From the NCBI GenBank assembly GCA_946406115.1, contig OX291551.1, positions 9,610,001 through 9,674,000 of the forward strand: a DNA stretch of 64,000 bases, written 5' to 3'. The position numbers and the translations under genes are program-made. Positions 1 through 12,284 of this stretch are shown here, in pieces. How positions within the stretch are numbered: position 1 is the stretch's first letter; the number at the start of each line of letters is the position of its first letter. The notes beneath the pieces were generated by a model. The model did not search any database, was not told the origin of the DNA, and saw only the letters and a list, made by a program, of their open reading frames with translations. The stretch comes from Apoda limacodes. Lineage: Eukaryota > Arthropoda > Insecta > Lepidoptera > Limacodidae.

Positions 1-3000
1 GCAATAAGTACTTTGGTATGAGTACTATACCTTTTTGCAGGTATGTTGGAACGTTTAGTTCTCTGACTCCAAGGCGAGAGTTGAATCTCACCTACAGTTC
101 AGATCACGCATTTTGTATATATAAGTCAGTACCTACAGTTTCTAGAGATATAAGTAAATTTAGGAAGTCGTAGATCTAAGAGTATATTATATTATACATA
201 ATATATATTAGAGAGAAGAAAATTATTGATAATGTGTTTCTTCGCTTTTTGACTGTCGCTCTGAATCTAAGCTGTCGGACATTGATCCCACACGACACCC
301 AAATATAACTTTAGAACATCGGTAAAAATTATGATTCGGTCATTCATTAGGTATTATTAATAAAGGACATGACCTTATAAACTAGTCTGGCTTATTCCCG
401 ATCTAGTGCAGTAGGGTTATGATTTGTTACTAACTTGTTTAACAGGTTTGTTACGAACACTGATATAGCTCACGAAAACTTTGGTCTTGAACCTATAGTT
501 GAGGATTGTTAGTGGCACTATTAAAATCTTGAAGTTAGCCGCATCTGATTGTCGCCCGAGTCCATTTTTAATATGTGTATAATTGATTATGACTCTAATG
601 AATATAATGTTTATTGAAATCTTATGTTTTTTTTTTTTTTGTACTAAGTTACTTTTACTGGTTTTCTTTAATAGGAAAAAACATTGTAAACCAGTAGTAG
701 TACAAATAATGATATTTGACTAATTTAAAGACCTCCTTAAGAGCCTTATTTAAATTAAGATTATTTTAATTTTTTGAAAAACTTATTTGAAAACTTTACA
801 AGGATTTAAAATTTTCTTTTTTACGATAGGTACATCACTCAAGTTATTAATTTTTTTTTTCAACTTTATACAGTTAGATACATAGAGAATTACTTTTATT
901 ACTTTTTCTCTAATTACCTACATATTACAGAAAGATTAACTTAATGCCTTTAGTATTCTCGTTTAGTTCCTCCTTTGGAAAATAAAACATAGGTTGTGTA
1001 AAAAGTTTAAGTATTAAATAAAAGATACTTCGAATAGTAGGTATACAGAATGGAAACACTAAACGATCACACTCAATTATTTTTAAACCCTACACGATAT
1101 CGAAATACTGATTATTGATCCCGAAATGCTTTATGAGCTCTATCCAATGGTATCAAAAATCCTACTAATATCTGTCGTGAGACTGGGAGAAATGTTCATC
1201 ACATAAATGTTTTTCTTGTACGGGAATCACACCGACGATCCTCATTTAGCAATCGGGTCAGGTTTTAGTCGTAATAAGCGGGCGCGTTCTAAGTACTTTA
1301 ATTACACTTCGTTCATTTTTTTTAATTTATAATTTCTTATGTCACTTACTTGCTAACAGACAGACGATCAACACCCACCCAAAGCCAAAGCTGATGAATT
1401 CCACTTCAGAGACAAGAACACACTAAATGTTACAGCTACATGAGGTATTAACTTTTTCAAAAATCATATCTTTATCAGTTGGAAACAGTTATTAGATAAA
1501 TAATGTTTTTTCTAAAAAGGGGTTTTAGGGTAGGAAGGCTAATCTATATAAATGTTATAAATGTGAAACTGCATGTGTTCATTTTACTCTTTCTTGACGT
1601 TGCGATGGAGCAACAGCGCTGAAATAAATCACGAAAAAACTTAAACTTCCTAGAAAAATAACTGTGAATATATATAATATATAATAATAAATTAATACTA
1701 CTTGGACGAACTATAACAACAGGTATAGACAACTTCTTTACTACAATCAAGGAGTTTTCGTAGAATCCCTACTCTGATGACCAAACCAAGCGCGGTAAAA
1801 AGCTCTTAGCTGATGCTTAAAAGAACAATCCCAGTTAAGCCCACTTTTGGGATGAAATAACAGCTTCTAATTATGGCCACTCAAATATCACTCCCAAGGC
1901 TTTTATATAAAATAAGAATCGAGCATAACCTAGATTTACATTTTGCTTAGATAAGACCAAGTACTTGCATGGAGTATATAATAGGGTGGCACAAAATAAA
2001 CAGGAACAAAAGGATTACTACAGACTAAGTGCGCTAAGCCCTAACTTCGCAAGTATATATCCGTTGCAGGCGAGCTTGAGTAGTTTTATAGTACATTTAC
2101 TCATACAGCCAAAATATTTGCATTAATTAAAAATACTACATGGAGAAAGGCGTGGTAGGCACCAATCGTAGAGCAAAAGAGCCCCCATCCGCGTGGAATG
2201 GAATGTACATCTCCAAGCTATTATAGTAAGCAATAATCTGCTTCACGTAAAGTTCAGGCATTTAAATAGAAAATGCTACAAAGAATGTTATGTGGAATCT
2301 AGCTATGTGTCGAATACATTATTCTTGGAGAATGGTTTATCGGTTAGTTTGAAGAATTTGAAAATAAACTTAAACCATCTATGGTATGGCTATATTATGG
2401 TCCCGTTTACGTTGAATTAATGGCACATTTAGTCTCGAGTACTTGCTGCATCAGGAAACAGGTTAAGAGGAATAAATAAGAACACTGGCAGTTGATGTAG
2501 TTGATCTATAGATTTTCAATTTCACTGACTGGTGTGGTAGATATATTTTCAATTTCATCAAATGATGACAATGGTCCACAGAACACTTTTGGTCCATTTT
2601 TATCAAAACCACAATGGGACTCTTACAGAATGCGAATAATTTAACTTTTTACTGAATTTTCTGCAAGCGCTTCTAGCACCAATGAGCATTATATAATATA
2701 GAAATACATTGATTACTGTAGTCTGGTCGAGAAGTGAGTTTTCTGCGAAAAATAGAACAAATTTAAAAATATGGGGTTTGGTTTTTTGGATTCAGAATTT
2801 TATTCTGAAAAAGGGGTATTTTGGATTTTTTTTGCTATTAAATATTGCAATTGTTATTAACAAAAAACGAAGACAGAAGAAGGTGGTCTCCGTTTTTTAA
2901 CAATAACTTCAAAAATATTAAAAAAAGCTCTATTTTGAAAAAAGGTTCTAAAAGAGGATAAAATTTCATAAAAAAAAGTCTTGACTCCCAAGATTGTAGG

Positions 3001-3870
3001 GCCATTATTTATAATTTAAATTTAACGTTGAAAATAGCGTTCCGCGCGGCAGTTTCAACGTTGTGACATCGCCGCCAAACAAACTAAGCGTCAGAAAATA
3101 TTTTTTTTATAATATTTATTATCAATATAAAAATTTGAATAAATTATAGTATCATTTAGACACTTGAAGGAATACAATCCAGTTTACAAAAAAATTGTAA
3201 CTTGATTTTTGTTTAACTTATCCAATTGTTAATTAAGTTATTTTTCATGAACTTAAGATAACATAAAATCTATCATAAACGTTTAAATAATTTAGCTAAA
3301 AATCTTTTTCCTCTTGGAGCTTACTCTGATATACTCAATAAACAAGATTCCGGTATAAAAAATTATTAAAGTTTTTTTATTTTTTTATAATGATTTTTCT
3401 AAGTTAACAATAAATGAAAAATCCGGAAAATGTAGTTAAATTTTTTTTTTTTTACGAAACCTTTGATTTTCACTGTTTTTGATTCTATTTTTTACATTTC
3501 ATTGCTTAGTTAAAAAATTTTTTACATCATTTGTTTAAAAATTTTTTATAAACAAATAGGCAAATTTAATATTTTTAAAAAAATGTTTTAATTGTTAATA
3601 ACTGTTTTTTTCATTTATCTGACCTATAAATTAATAATTAAGAAATCGGTTTTTTTCTAAAAATCATAATTTTTAATTTCAAATAGAATTTAAAAAAAAA
3701 ATTTTTTTCAACAATATTTTCATTGTTTATAAAAACAATTTGTCATAAACAAATTCTGACTTTTATATAATTTTTTTTTCGTTACTTAGAAAAATTATAA
3801 ATATGTACATCAAAGTAGTGAAAAAAAAAATTCTATATTTTTTAAAAATAAAATTTAAAAAAAAATTGAG
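1..3870. other. AT-rich region without recognisable genes
   Basis: I see no open reading frame here that looks like a protein family. All ORFs are short and stop-limited. From about 2900 the sequence becomes extremely rich in A and T homopolymers. A short GC-richer patch at 3040-3095 may be the edge of a decayed transposon, but I could not find a partner inverted repeat. Confidence 0.6.
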
Positions 3871-3879
3871 CTCCCCAAA

Positions 3880-4100
3880 TTTTCATCCAAATTGGAAGCC
3901 CTTTATCACCATTTTAAAAGTTTAACTGATGCCATAGTGAACTTGTCAGATACGGTCAAGCTTCACTATCTGATCTTGTGCCTCTCGGGTGAAGCTCTCA
4001 GAATAATCGCCCAACTCAAAATCACCAATGACCGGTTAGTGGACATCATATTGGAGCTTCCAACTATCACATCCCGTTCAGATATTAGGTCCACATTTTT
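3880..4100 (+). pseudogene. BEL/Pao retrotransposon gag remnant
   Basis: The translation from about 3892 contains LSDTVKLHYLILCLSGEALR followed by a segment with TNDRLVDIILE. This resembles the gag-side domain of insect BEL/Pao LTR retrotransposons (DUF1759-type: a few residues, then KLHYL, then LSGEA). After about 60 codons the frame runs into low-complexity sequence and ends without a nucleocapsid. No protease, RT or LTR lies nearby, so this is an isolated fragment. The family assignment rests on recalled motif similarity only. Confidence 0.6.
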
Positions 4101-4295
4101 TTTATTTCTTTTTATTTATATTTTTATTGAACACCAAAAGTGTAAAAAAGGTGGACTTCATGCTAACCGAACTTTCTACCAGTCAACCTACAAATGTTCA
4201 AGAAAAAGTGTCGGTAGGTGCAAAGAAAAAAGATATTTACATATTTACCTGCGTATTATTTACATTATATACTTAACTACATAAATTCATACATA

Positions 4296-4796
4296 CAGTA
4301 ATACCCCGGACTTACGCGATAGGTGGGACCAAGCGCTATCCGTGTAAGTCGAATTCGCGTAAGTCATGGTACAATTTTGCATATAAAGACATACAAAGTA
4401 TGTTTAGTTGGGACCGGAGACTGAATAAAACAATAATTAAGGAAATAAATGTGTAACTAATAGTAGATAATATGATTAATCTGAATCCGAATAAACACAA
4501 TCTGAAGTTATTTTGATGTAGAAGGTTTCATAAAATCTAACGAAGTCGTCTGACGAATCAATAATTTATAATAATAATGTTAAGTTTACACTTAAAAGAT
4601 AATGTTTTTCTTTTCTTGTTTGAAGCAAAAGATTCGGTTCTACTTCGTTTGGATGCCATAGTACGTACTCGCACAACACACAAAATCGTTATTTACTTGT
4701 ACCTTCGCGTAGATTCCGCGCTACACGTCTGAGCCTGAAAAATCGCGTAACTCCGAATTCGCGTATGTCGAGGTAGTGTAAGTCGGGGTATTACTG
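4296..4796. mobile_element. pogo/Tigger-like MITE with TA target duplication
   Basis: The left end reads CAGTAATACCCCGGACTTAC and the right end, reverse-complemented, reads CAGTAATACCCCGACTTACA. They differ by one G and then diverge, with an EcoRI-like GAATTC block also repeated in inverse. TA dinucleotides flank both ends (4294-4295 and 4797-4798), as expected for Tc1/mariner/pogo insertions. The 501-bp interior has no transposase ORF, so it is a non-autonomous element. The CAG start and the 'TACCCCG' TIR are characteristic of Tigger/pogo relatives. Confidence 0.8.
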
Positions 4797-4997
4797 TACA
4801 TACAATCGTACATACACATACATAAACCTATACATATTATACATATATCTATACTAATACATACATAAATTTTAGTGTAATAGGATGATAATAAATATTG
4901 TACGAAATTTCGGGCGAATCGGAGAAACGATTTGGAAAGAACAAGTGTTACAGATTGTACTAATTAGAAAGTAAAGTTATGATGAGGATGAAACGAA

Positions 4998-5834
4998 GTG
5001 ATTAACCCAACCCCGTGCATAGGTGTACGCACTTGTGCTGTATACGCTGGACTGGCCTACATTTATCAAGGAGCCTATAAGCTGAAAAGCGGGCATACTT
5101 GGAAATACAGTCCTACATACATACACATACAGACACACACACACACACCTACACACACCTTCTCTAACGCACAAATCCACACGCACACACACACACCAAT
5201 ACGCACATCCACCTACACACCAGTCAACACACTATATCATACCAACATCTCTCACCACACACAATACACATCATACTCAAACCGGCAGAAAAAATTTGAA
5301 ATGGATGTGAATTTTAAAAGAAAACTGCCCCAGGAGGGGACCAGCGTCCACGACGCTGGAGAATCCCTTCATGAACCTGTGAGCTCAGGCTCGGGGGCTC
5401 AGGCTGCTCCACGTATTCTGGGGGGGAGCAAAACTTCACAAACCCACACAATAAACCTGTGCGAGCTAGCTAACGCTATGCCCAGCGCAGAAATAACTTC
5501 TAACGCCTCCTGGCAGCTTGCACCGCGTCGAGCAGATGAACGCAGAAATGCTATCGTCAACTCCTCTAAGCTAGCAGCCCCTGGAGGTAGAAAACGCAAC
5601 GGGCGCCGCCATCACCGGGGACGGCGCTCAAAAAACAACACTGTGCAACCGGGAAATAGCGAGCCTTCTAAGACCAACGCTGACCAGAGTGCACAGCAAA
5701 CCAACGCGACTGAAGGGAAGACCCGACAAGAGGACCCAGCTCTGACCGATGCCGCTACGAGATTGACTTGGCCGAAGCCCTCGACCAGTTGCGACGCGCT
5801 CAGTGAGGAACGTAGCCACAACGGGCGTGTATGA
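4998..5834 (+). CDS. Unassigned GC-rich ORF, possibly retroelement ORF1
   Basis: An open frame of 278 codons. The first ~95 codons cover a CA-rich simple-sequence tract and are probably not coding. A more credible start is the ATG near 5301 (MDVNFKRKLPQ). The downstream part is hydrophilic, GC-rich against an AT-rich background, and has a strongly basic patch (RKRNGRRHHRGRRSK, about 5590-5635) that could bind nucleic acid. I recognise no domain or CCHC knuckle. The reading frame continues past the TGA for a further 26 codons (5835-5914), so the ORF may be broken. A transposable-element gag/ORF1 is plausible but unproven. Confidence 0.35.
   Translation: MINPTPCIGVRTCAVYAGLAYIYQGAYKLKSGHTWKYSPTYIHIQTHTHTPTHTFSNAQIHTHTHTPIRTSTYTPVNTLYHTNISHHTQYTSYSNRQKKFEMDVNFKRKLPQEGTSVHDAGESLHEPVSSGSGAQAAPRILGGSKTSQTHTINLCELANAMPSAEITSNASWQLAPRRADERRNAIVNSSKLAAPGGRKRNGRRHHRGRRSKNNTVQPGNSEPSKTNADQSAQQTNATEGKTRQEDPALTDAATRLTWPKPSTSCDALSEERSHNGRV
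5108..5290. repeat. CA-rich simple sequence
   Basis: Interrupted (CA)n/(ACAC)n stretches with ACATAC and CACCTACAC variants. This produces spurious Thr/His-rich and Cys/Val-rich reading frames on both strands. Confidence 0.8.
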
Positions 5835-6036
5835 ACCACACAGTCAGCGGGCGGGTCTATGATGACGGCTAACGCAAGCTCGACTGGACAGCTACTGGGC
5901 GGGGTGACATCTTAGGCTCCATAAAGCGGACTCCTGGAGCGAGCTAGGGCCACCTCAAGGTCAACCCAACCAATCGCGACCACAACAAGTCCGAAGAATA
6001 AACGGAAACGCGGACCTAACAAACGCGGATCACGCT

Positions 6037-6459
6037 ATGCAGCGAATCGACCTGAACAATTGGGACACCCCGTACGGCGCGACCATGCAGGAGAAGGGTA
6101 TCTTCCTGACCTTGGGCATTCCAGAATCCGAGGTGGCGAAGATTCTGGAACGGGAAAGACGAGTCGCCTTCATCACCGGCAGTGTGTACATCAGATTCAG
6201 TACTGTTGGAGGTGGAGGTGATTCGGCGGACACACAATCCCCAGACGAACCCAACACAAACGGAGCTAAGGCTACTGGCCACACACTACTAACTGCCAAC
6301 CCAACTACCTCAGCCTTAGCTCCCACAAAACACGCACCTATGGACACACACGCAGCTCCAACACCAAACATAGGCGCCTACGACCACACGTCGTCTGATG
6401 GGGAGTCGTTGGATAGTAAAATTCTCGGGTCCCTATCAGATAAGTGTGATCCAAACTAA
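6037..6459 (+). CDS. Unassigned GC-rich ORF following the 5-5.8 kb ORF
   Basis: 140 codons, starting MQRIDLNNWDTPYGATMQEK. The N-terminal ~55 residues look like a folded segment (ILTLGIPESEV-like helices, then an FITGSVYIRF strand). The remainder is Thr/Pro/Ala-rich low complexity. It follows the preceding ORF by about 200 bp that carries K/R-rich sequence in another frame, so the two may be pieces of one decayed gene. I do not recognise the family. Base composition matches the upstream ORF and differs from the surroundings, which suggests a shared mobile origin. Confidence 0.35.
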   Translation: MQRIDLNNWDTPYGATMQEKGIFLTLGIPESEVAKILERERRVAFITGSVYIRFSTVGGGGDSADTQSPDEPNTNGAKATGHTLLTANPTTSALAPTKHAPMDTHAAPTPNIGAYDHTSSDGESLDSKILGSLSDKCDPN

Positions 6460-6700
6460 CGTCATGCATGCTGCTCTATAGTGCTGATTGTATGTAGCCT
6501 CAGTCTTGTCGTCAAGGTCAGTCTCATCTAAAATTATAAAGTAAATCTCGTCAAGCTTACTTTTCAGCTCATCGATTTTAACAAGGCGACCTTCAAAATC
6601 ATCAACCCGAGTATTTTGAAATATCGCCTGACAGAATTGCAATTGCAATGTCTCTAAGGAGGGCAATTGCCCTCACGGAATCTCGCGGCCTGCGATTTCG
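6436..6700 (-). pseudogene. BEL/Pao-type gag N-terminal remnant
   Basis: On the minus strand a 76-codon frame reads a helical segment with VKIDELKSKLDEIYFIILDE, followed by ETDLDDKTEATYNQHY. The spacing and acidic/helical character are like the N-terminal coiled region of insect Pao/BEL gag polyproteins. Nothing further downstream in the gag/pol order is visible. It is oriented opposite to the plus-strand ORF that ends at 6459. Confidence 0.4.
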
Positions 6701-9700
6701 ACGGCATTGCAACTTTTAGATCAAGACTTAAAAGAAACGCCGGTTATAGGGCAATGGACTATATTATATTATATTAAAATTAATTAAGGCCGAACATCCG
6801 TCCGGAATAAAACCACAGGATGGGGGGGTCTTTGTAAGACCTAGTAGTCGTAGGCTGAAGGAGTGTCAAAGGAAAAAGACTTACTAGTTAATGAGCAGAT
6901 ATGTACGTTGGATTGAGCTGATATCCTTTTCCTTCCTTCGTTTGGCTGCAATCAGTTTTATTGAGCTGGACACTGTTTCACTTTACTGTAAATTGTCAAT
7001 GGTCTCGCTCGGGTTATAGAGTTTTTATTGTAAGTATAACCACTGGAGCAGAAAACTTTTTGTTACGATTCAAAACCTTGACATTTATTCAAATCAATCA
7101 GCTGGAGCGAGCAGACGAACAGTGTTGCTGCGCTAACAGTGTGGCCGCTTCACTCGTCGATTGCGAGGTGCGTTCTGAATAAAGTCACGACACTTTGGCG
7201 TGAACAGGGAGAGTTTGAAACGTGGGGTAAGAAGGTTGTTAGGGAGGGGTAAGTGGTGATAAAAGTGCGTAGTCCCATACATACAGAACATTCTATTGCC
7301 GTCGTTTAAATTGCAACAAAACGCTGCCCGAGAAGGAGGAAATCAAAGTCTACGCTTGTGGGTCACGAGCAGCTATTTAGAAACCACGTGGAGTTAAACT
7401 ACGGCTAGATTGTGCCACTATTACTGGTTAGTAAATACTTTATATTAGAAGTTATTAGAGGAAAAGTTTCAGAGAAAATATTGTATGTTCGTTGTGAAAT
7501 CCTTCAGATAGTGTTTTCCTGCGTCGGGTCCTTTTAAAGTTGCAGGCGCGTCAAACACCATGTGGCTTCAGATAATTTATTTCCGGGGGCCTGTGAGGGC
7601 TTATTTCAATTGAAAATGTCTAAGCTCACGTTGAAACATTGTAATGACGAGTTCGCCTTTTCTGTCGGATAGAAATTTATCGTATAAAGAAATCTCAATA
7701 ACCTCAATAGGAAGGAGTATATAAACAGACCTTGTTCTGGGACATTTTCAGCTAGATACAGCAAAACCTTCAATAAATATCGAAGTGGAAACTAAAGTTG
7801 TACCAGCCTTAAAAATTATATTGCCCGCTAAAAAACTAGGTCTGCCAAGATATACAGTGATTTCTATGTTTAATCCATGTCCATCCTTAGCGGCGTAAGA
7901 CAGGTTTTACTATTTTGACTGGTTAGCTAGTGTAGGTGAGCGCTAATGTACATTGTAAGGGGGCGCCCCATAAACCTACCTACTAGGTCGCAAGTCATGA
8001 ACAATTAACTACCCAGTTCCCACTTTACAAAATTAATGGATTTAATATTCGTATGCATTTTACTTTCAAATGTGGAAGTAGCATAAATTAGGGTTCCTTT
8101 GCGTAGGGATGACAGGAAAATCTTATAACTTTGTAGTACCTGTGTTCTATAGTTCTGATATTCGAGTATTTGCTTTGTTTAGGTGTTTTTGTACTGACTT
8201 TAGAAATGGTGAAAACTCAAAGTGAGCAATATTTATGATCGTAGATTTAGCTATATTTATCTCCTTTATTTTCTTTAATGTTTATTTTGCTATATTACTC
8301 TGACGTACCTCCAAAAGAACTGGGTTTACTACTTATTTAACACAACGGTTTTCGTGTCCTACTACTTTTGACGATCACGTTTGGCCAAATAAAATAATTA
8401 TCTACATGTCAAATATTAAATATTAGATTTATATTTATGTAAGCCCAAATGCCTACAATTGATGTTTGTGAAATGGAAGGGAATTTTAAAATGTTGGAGT
8501 TTTATAGCTTTAAATACATCTTACTGTGTTGGTAGGTATTTCTAGCTATTAACAATATTAGGGGGCGCGATTTCTTTTTGTATAATTGTATGTTTATTGA
8601 TCTGTTTTAAGCACTCAATAGTTTAGTTAATTTATCTAGACCTAAATTTTATTAATTTAACGTAGCGGGGACAACAAATTAAAGAGTACAACTATAGTAT
8701 TTATTAATAAGGGACGTGGTTCTTTTCCTGAGAGTAAAGTAAAATTTCATTAAATAGTATTAATAATTGAGCAAATACAGTAAATGTAGAGAAAGAGTAA
8801 TGTTTTGATAAAAGGTAAGTACACTTATTCATTAAGTACAGTATTTGTCGGGTTAATTTAAAACTCAATAAAATACATATCACTTTCATTAAGACATATG
8901 TTACCTACATGAGAAAAAGATAATTTTTTGTATACCCGATGTGCTACATGCTACTGTTTACTTTTTTGCTAAATGCGGTAATTATTACGAACGAGTTATC
9001 ACACAGATGGTAGACGTTACATGTAACTATTTTCTTTTTAAAATTTGAAGTGTAGTCGCTACTTTTATGTGCCTGTTGTTTGGTTGAGCTCCCGCAAATG
9101 TCACGGCAAAAATAACCCAAATTTGTTTCTTATTTTCGGTAGAACTAGATGATAGTTCCGACGAGTATTGTATGACTGTGTTGCCCCATTTGTTAAAGAG
9201 TGACATTTGTGTAACTAAGTTTGTAAATTTTTTTGTAGATATGCAGATAGTGTTGAGTCCCGGAAAAGGACATAACTCGTATAAAAGTCGTAAGTAGGTC
9301 TTTGGTTCCCTGTAAGATTTTCAAGTAGTCTTAACTCATTATAGGTGTATAGGCTATACTAGCTACCTCCCTCGGCTTGCAAAGGCTGTAATATTTATTC
9401 GATAAACATTCGTATTGTGCTACTTAGAAAACGACAAACAAAATCTGAAGTTTTATGTGTGTAGATTTATAGTTTCCATTTTCATGTTGCTAGGATTTAA
9501 CTTTATGAGAAATACAAATTGTTACCGCCCGGTTTAATAAAAGTACCTTTCACTATTATTTTGTTAACTGGTACATACTATGTTACATAAAGATAATATT
9601 CATAATACTTCAACAAGTGTTTTAGATTGCAGAGAACTGAGTAATTAGTTTTAAAGTTTTGAATTGTTTTGTTGTTATTAAGAAATCGTTATTGATAGAT

Positions 9701-9790
9701 ATAAATAGAGTATGTATAGGTAGGTATAGAGATATAAAGTCGCGGCTTTTCCTTTTTTGCTTTGTTATTATAAGGTAACGACACGATTCT
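6700..9790. other. Region without recognisable features
   Basis: About 3 kb of moderately AT-rich sequence with only short ORFs, none resembling a protein family. I see no inverted-repeat ends or LINE remnants. It could hold regulatory or unique intergenic DNA. Confidence 0.5.
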
Positions 9791-10168
9791 ATCGATATCA
9801 AAAATTATTATTATTATACTTTATTGCATCAACATAAAAAATTTACAAACAAAACATATTTATAAATAGACAAAAACAAAAGGCGGTCTTATCGCTTTAA
9901 AGCGATCTCTTCCAGACAACCTTTTGGTAGAGGAAATAATAAAGTTAAACAAAGTATAGTAGGTGTGTTTCGATACAGTTATTAAGAAGTATATATATCA
10001 TACAATAATGCATATAAAATAAATAATTACACATAAATAACATATATGAATAATGTATGTATAAATCTACATAAATAGAATTACATATATAAATACACAT
10101 GTATAATAAATATAATTATAATAGTACTACGTATAAGTAAATATATATAAACAATATAGGTAGTGATG

Positions 10169-10675
10169 TTATTTTAGTTCTTCAAAGTAATGAGCAATAA
10201 TAAGATTTTTAAATATTGCCTTCGAATTTGCTCTTTTTATTTCTAAAGGTAAAGCGTTCCATAATCTAACAGCCTTTACAGTAAAAGAATCATTATAAAA
10301 TTGTGAGGAATGCAAAGGAATTTTTAGCATCCAGCGTGTAGTCTCTCGAAGAGAAGTATTTCCGATAAAATTAAAACGTTTCTTTAAGTATACTGGTGTG
10401 TTTGGATTGAACAGGACGTTATACAGAAGAAAGAGAACATGAGAATCCCGGCAAAGTCGAATTGGGAGCCACTTGAGATTTGACCTGAATTCGGAAATAT
10501 GGTCGTACTTACGTAGACCAAATATGAGTCTAATGCAGAAGTTTTGAAGTCGCTCAAGTTTATTAAGCTGCTCCTCGGTAAGGTCAATATAACTAGCATC
10601 AGCATAATCGAGAATAGGCAGAAGAAGAGATTTCGCAAGAGCAATTTTAGTAGGAATTGGTAAAAAATTGCGCAA
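10169..10675 (-). pseudogene. C-terminal domain of the CR1-like LINE
   Basis: 168 codons. Typical LINE post-RT sequence: ILDYADASYIDL, LNKLERLQNFCIRLIFGLRK, then SFTVKAVRLWNALPLEIKRA before the stop. The VRLWNALP motif is common to the last ~60 residues of Jockey/CR1 elements. It belongs to the same insertion as the RT fragment. Confidence 0.8.
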
Positions 10676-10970
10676 TCTGCCAAAAGATTTAGCTGAAGCA
10701 AATATTTTCTTGCTAACTTTCTTTATTTGCGAACTCCAAGATAGTGTTCGATCGATAAATATACCCAGGTTTTAAAGTTTTTAAGGAATAGAATTTCCGT
10801 TCACAGTTACTAATGGGAGTTCGTTCCAGTCAATCTTGGATATAAGTCTAGAACTGCCTACGATGATTGCTTGTGTTTTCGTAGGATTAATAATGAGGCT
10901 ATAGGATTCACTCCATTTAACAATTTGATCAAGGTCTCGATTAATTATTGAGATAGCGTTTGTCAGTTCA

Positions 10971-11744
10971 CTAATAGGAGTTTGTGTGTAAATCTGAAGA
11001 TCGTCTGCATAGAGATGGTTGAGAGAAGATAATGTAGAAGTTAATAAATAAAGAAGATGTTATAGAATTAATGAAAATAGCAAACAGGAGAGGAGACAAA
11101 ACGCCACCTTGCGGAACACCAGCGGCTGTGTTGCACCAGTCAGATAGAGTATCATCGACTATTATGCGCTGCCGGCGTCCACGCAAGTAACTATGAAACC
11201 AATCGATAACGATTGGAGAAATGTTAAGAGAACTAAGAATGAGTAGCAGAATGTCCAGATCCACGGTGTTAAAAGCGTTGCTAAAATCTAAGAGTGTCAG
11301 AACCGTGACCTCTTTATTTTCCATGCCAAAACGTATATCGTCAGTTATTTTGACAAGTGCAGTAGTCGTACTATGACCGGGACGGAAACCAGATTGTAAG
11401 GGATTTAAAAGGTTGTTTCTTGTAAGAAAATGGGACAACTGTTGATATACAAGCCGTTCCAAAACTTTTGACAAGCAAGGAAGAATGGATATAGGACGAA
11501 AATTAGAAAAGGAGGATGGATTATATTTCTTTGGTAAGGAAATTACATTAGCATCCTTCCAGGATTCAGGAAGAACACCTGTGGAAATGGAATGATTCAG
11601 GATATTGGTAATGACAGGAGCTATAATATCAAGGATGGGAACGATCATATTACGACTAATGCAATCGTCACGACTTAAGAAATTTCCAGACTTTTGCTGG
11701 ATCACCGTTTTCAACGGATTTGTGAATATGGCGTTTTTGTGCAT
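10971..11744 (-). pseudogene. Reverse transcriptase domain of the CR1-like LINE
   Basis: 257 codons covering fingers and palm of a non-LTR RT: SWKDANVISLPKK, FRPISILPCLSKVLERLV, SGFRPGHSTTTALVKI, LLDFSNAFNTVD (first catalytic Asp) and AAGVPQGGVLSPLLF. It loses frame just after the NSITSS segment, before the FADD box, so it cannot make an active enzyme. Confidence 0.85.
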
Positions 11745-12284
11745 CTCTACACATCCTATTGCAGCGATTCCTCAAGAGTGTGTATTTTGTACTATTACTG
11801 TCGCTAGGATTAACCTTGTATTTGGCCTTGGCACGATTTCGTTTCGTCATCAAAGATTTTATTTCGTCCGTAAAATCTTTGTGAGGGGGCCATAGATACT
11901 CTAATAGAATAGATACTTTAATTATTATTTTTTTAAAATAATTAGTGTTTTTTTTTTGATAAGCTATTAATTTATTTAATTTCTTTTAATAATATGCAAA
12001 AATTTAAAAATATGTAAACGAACCTAATATTAAATATAGTAGAATTGTTATCCAAACTGTTGAACAACGGACTGTAAGTTAAAATATGTATGCAGCGTTA
12101 CATTCACTTAAATGGCTGCAAAACTTTTTACTACCTTTTATGTTTAACTTTTACCATGCGATATTCCGCCATGTACAAAAATTTTAAATACTTAAAGTGT
12201 AATTTTTGTATAAAAGAGTCAATAATGAAATAAAATATTCATTTTAAAAGGGTGTCATGTAAAGTGATAATGACAAACGAAGTC

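Larger units (their letters stand above)
9807..11893 (-). mobile_element. 5'-truncated CR1-like non-LTR retrotransposon
   Basis: Read on the minus strand from about 11890 to an (ATT)n-type tail near 9807. Order: the end of the endonuclease-RT linker (11853-11668), reverse transcriptase (11744-10971), and the LINE C-terminal segment (10675-10169). RT landmarks include NFRPISILPCLSKVLERLV, QSGFRPGHST, DFSNAFNTVD and GVPQGGVLSPLLFAIF. The frame breaks near the FADDL position (about 11050), where the sequence duplicates AGAAGATGTTATAGAA-like bases. A microsatellite 3' end rather than poly(A) fits the CR1 group. The element lacks most of the endonuclease and is not functional. Confidence 0.85.

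Noticed and set aside
4977..5192. Cys/Val-rich minus-strand ORF resembling a small secreted peptide
   Set aside because: It is the complement of the (CA)n tract; the apparent cysteine pattern is repeat-driven.
4998..5300. N-terminal part of the 278-codon ORF as real protein
   Set aside because: It translates CA-rich simple sequence; a start near 5301 is more credible.
6016..6371. Minus-strand ORFs of 88 and 113 codons
   Set aside because: They are antisense shadows of the GC-rich plus-strand ORF at 6037-6459.
10971..11744. A functional host reverse transcriptase or retron-like system
   Set aside because: The motifs and order are those of a truncated CR1-like LINE with a broken frame.
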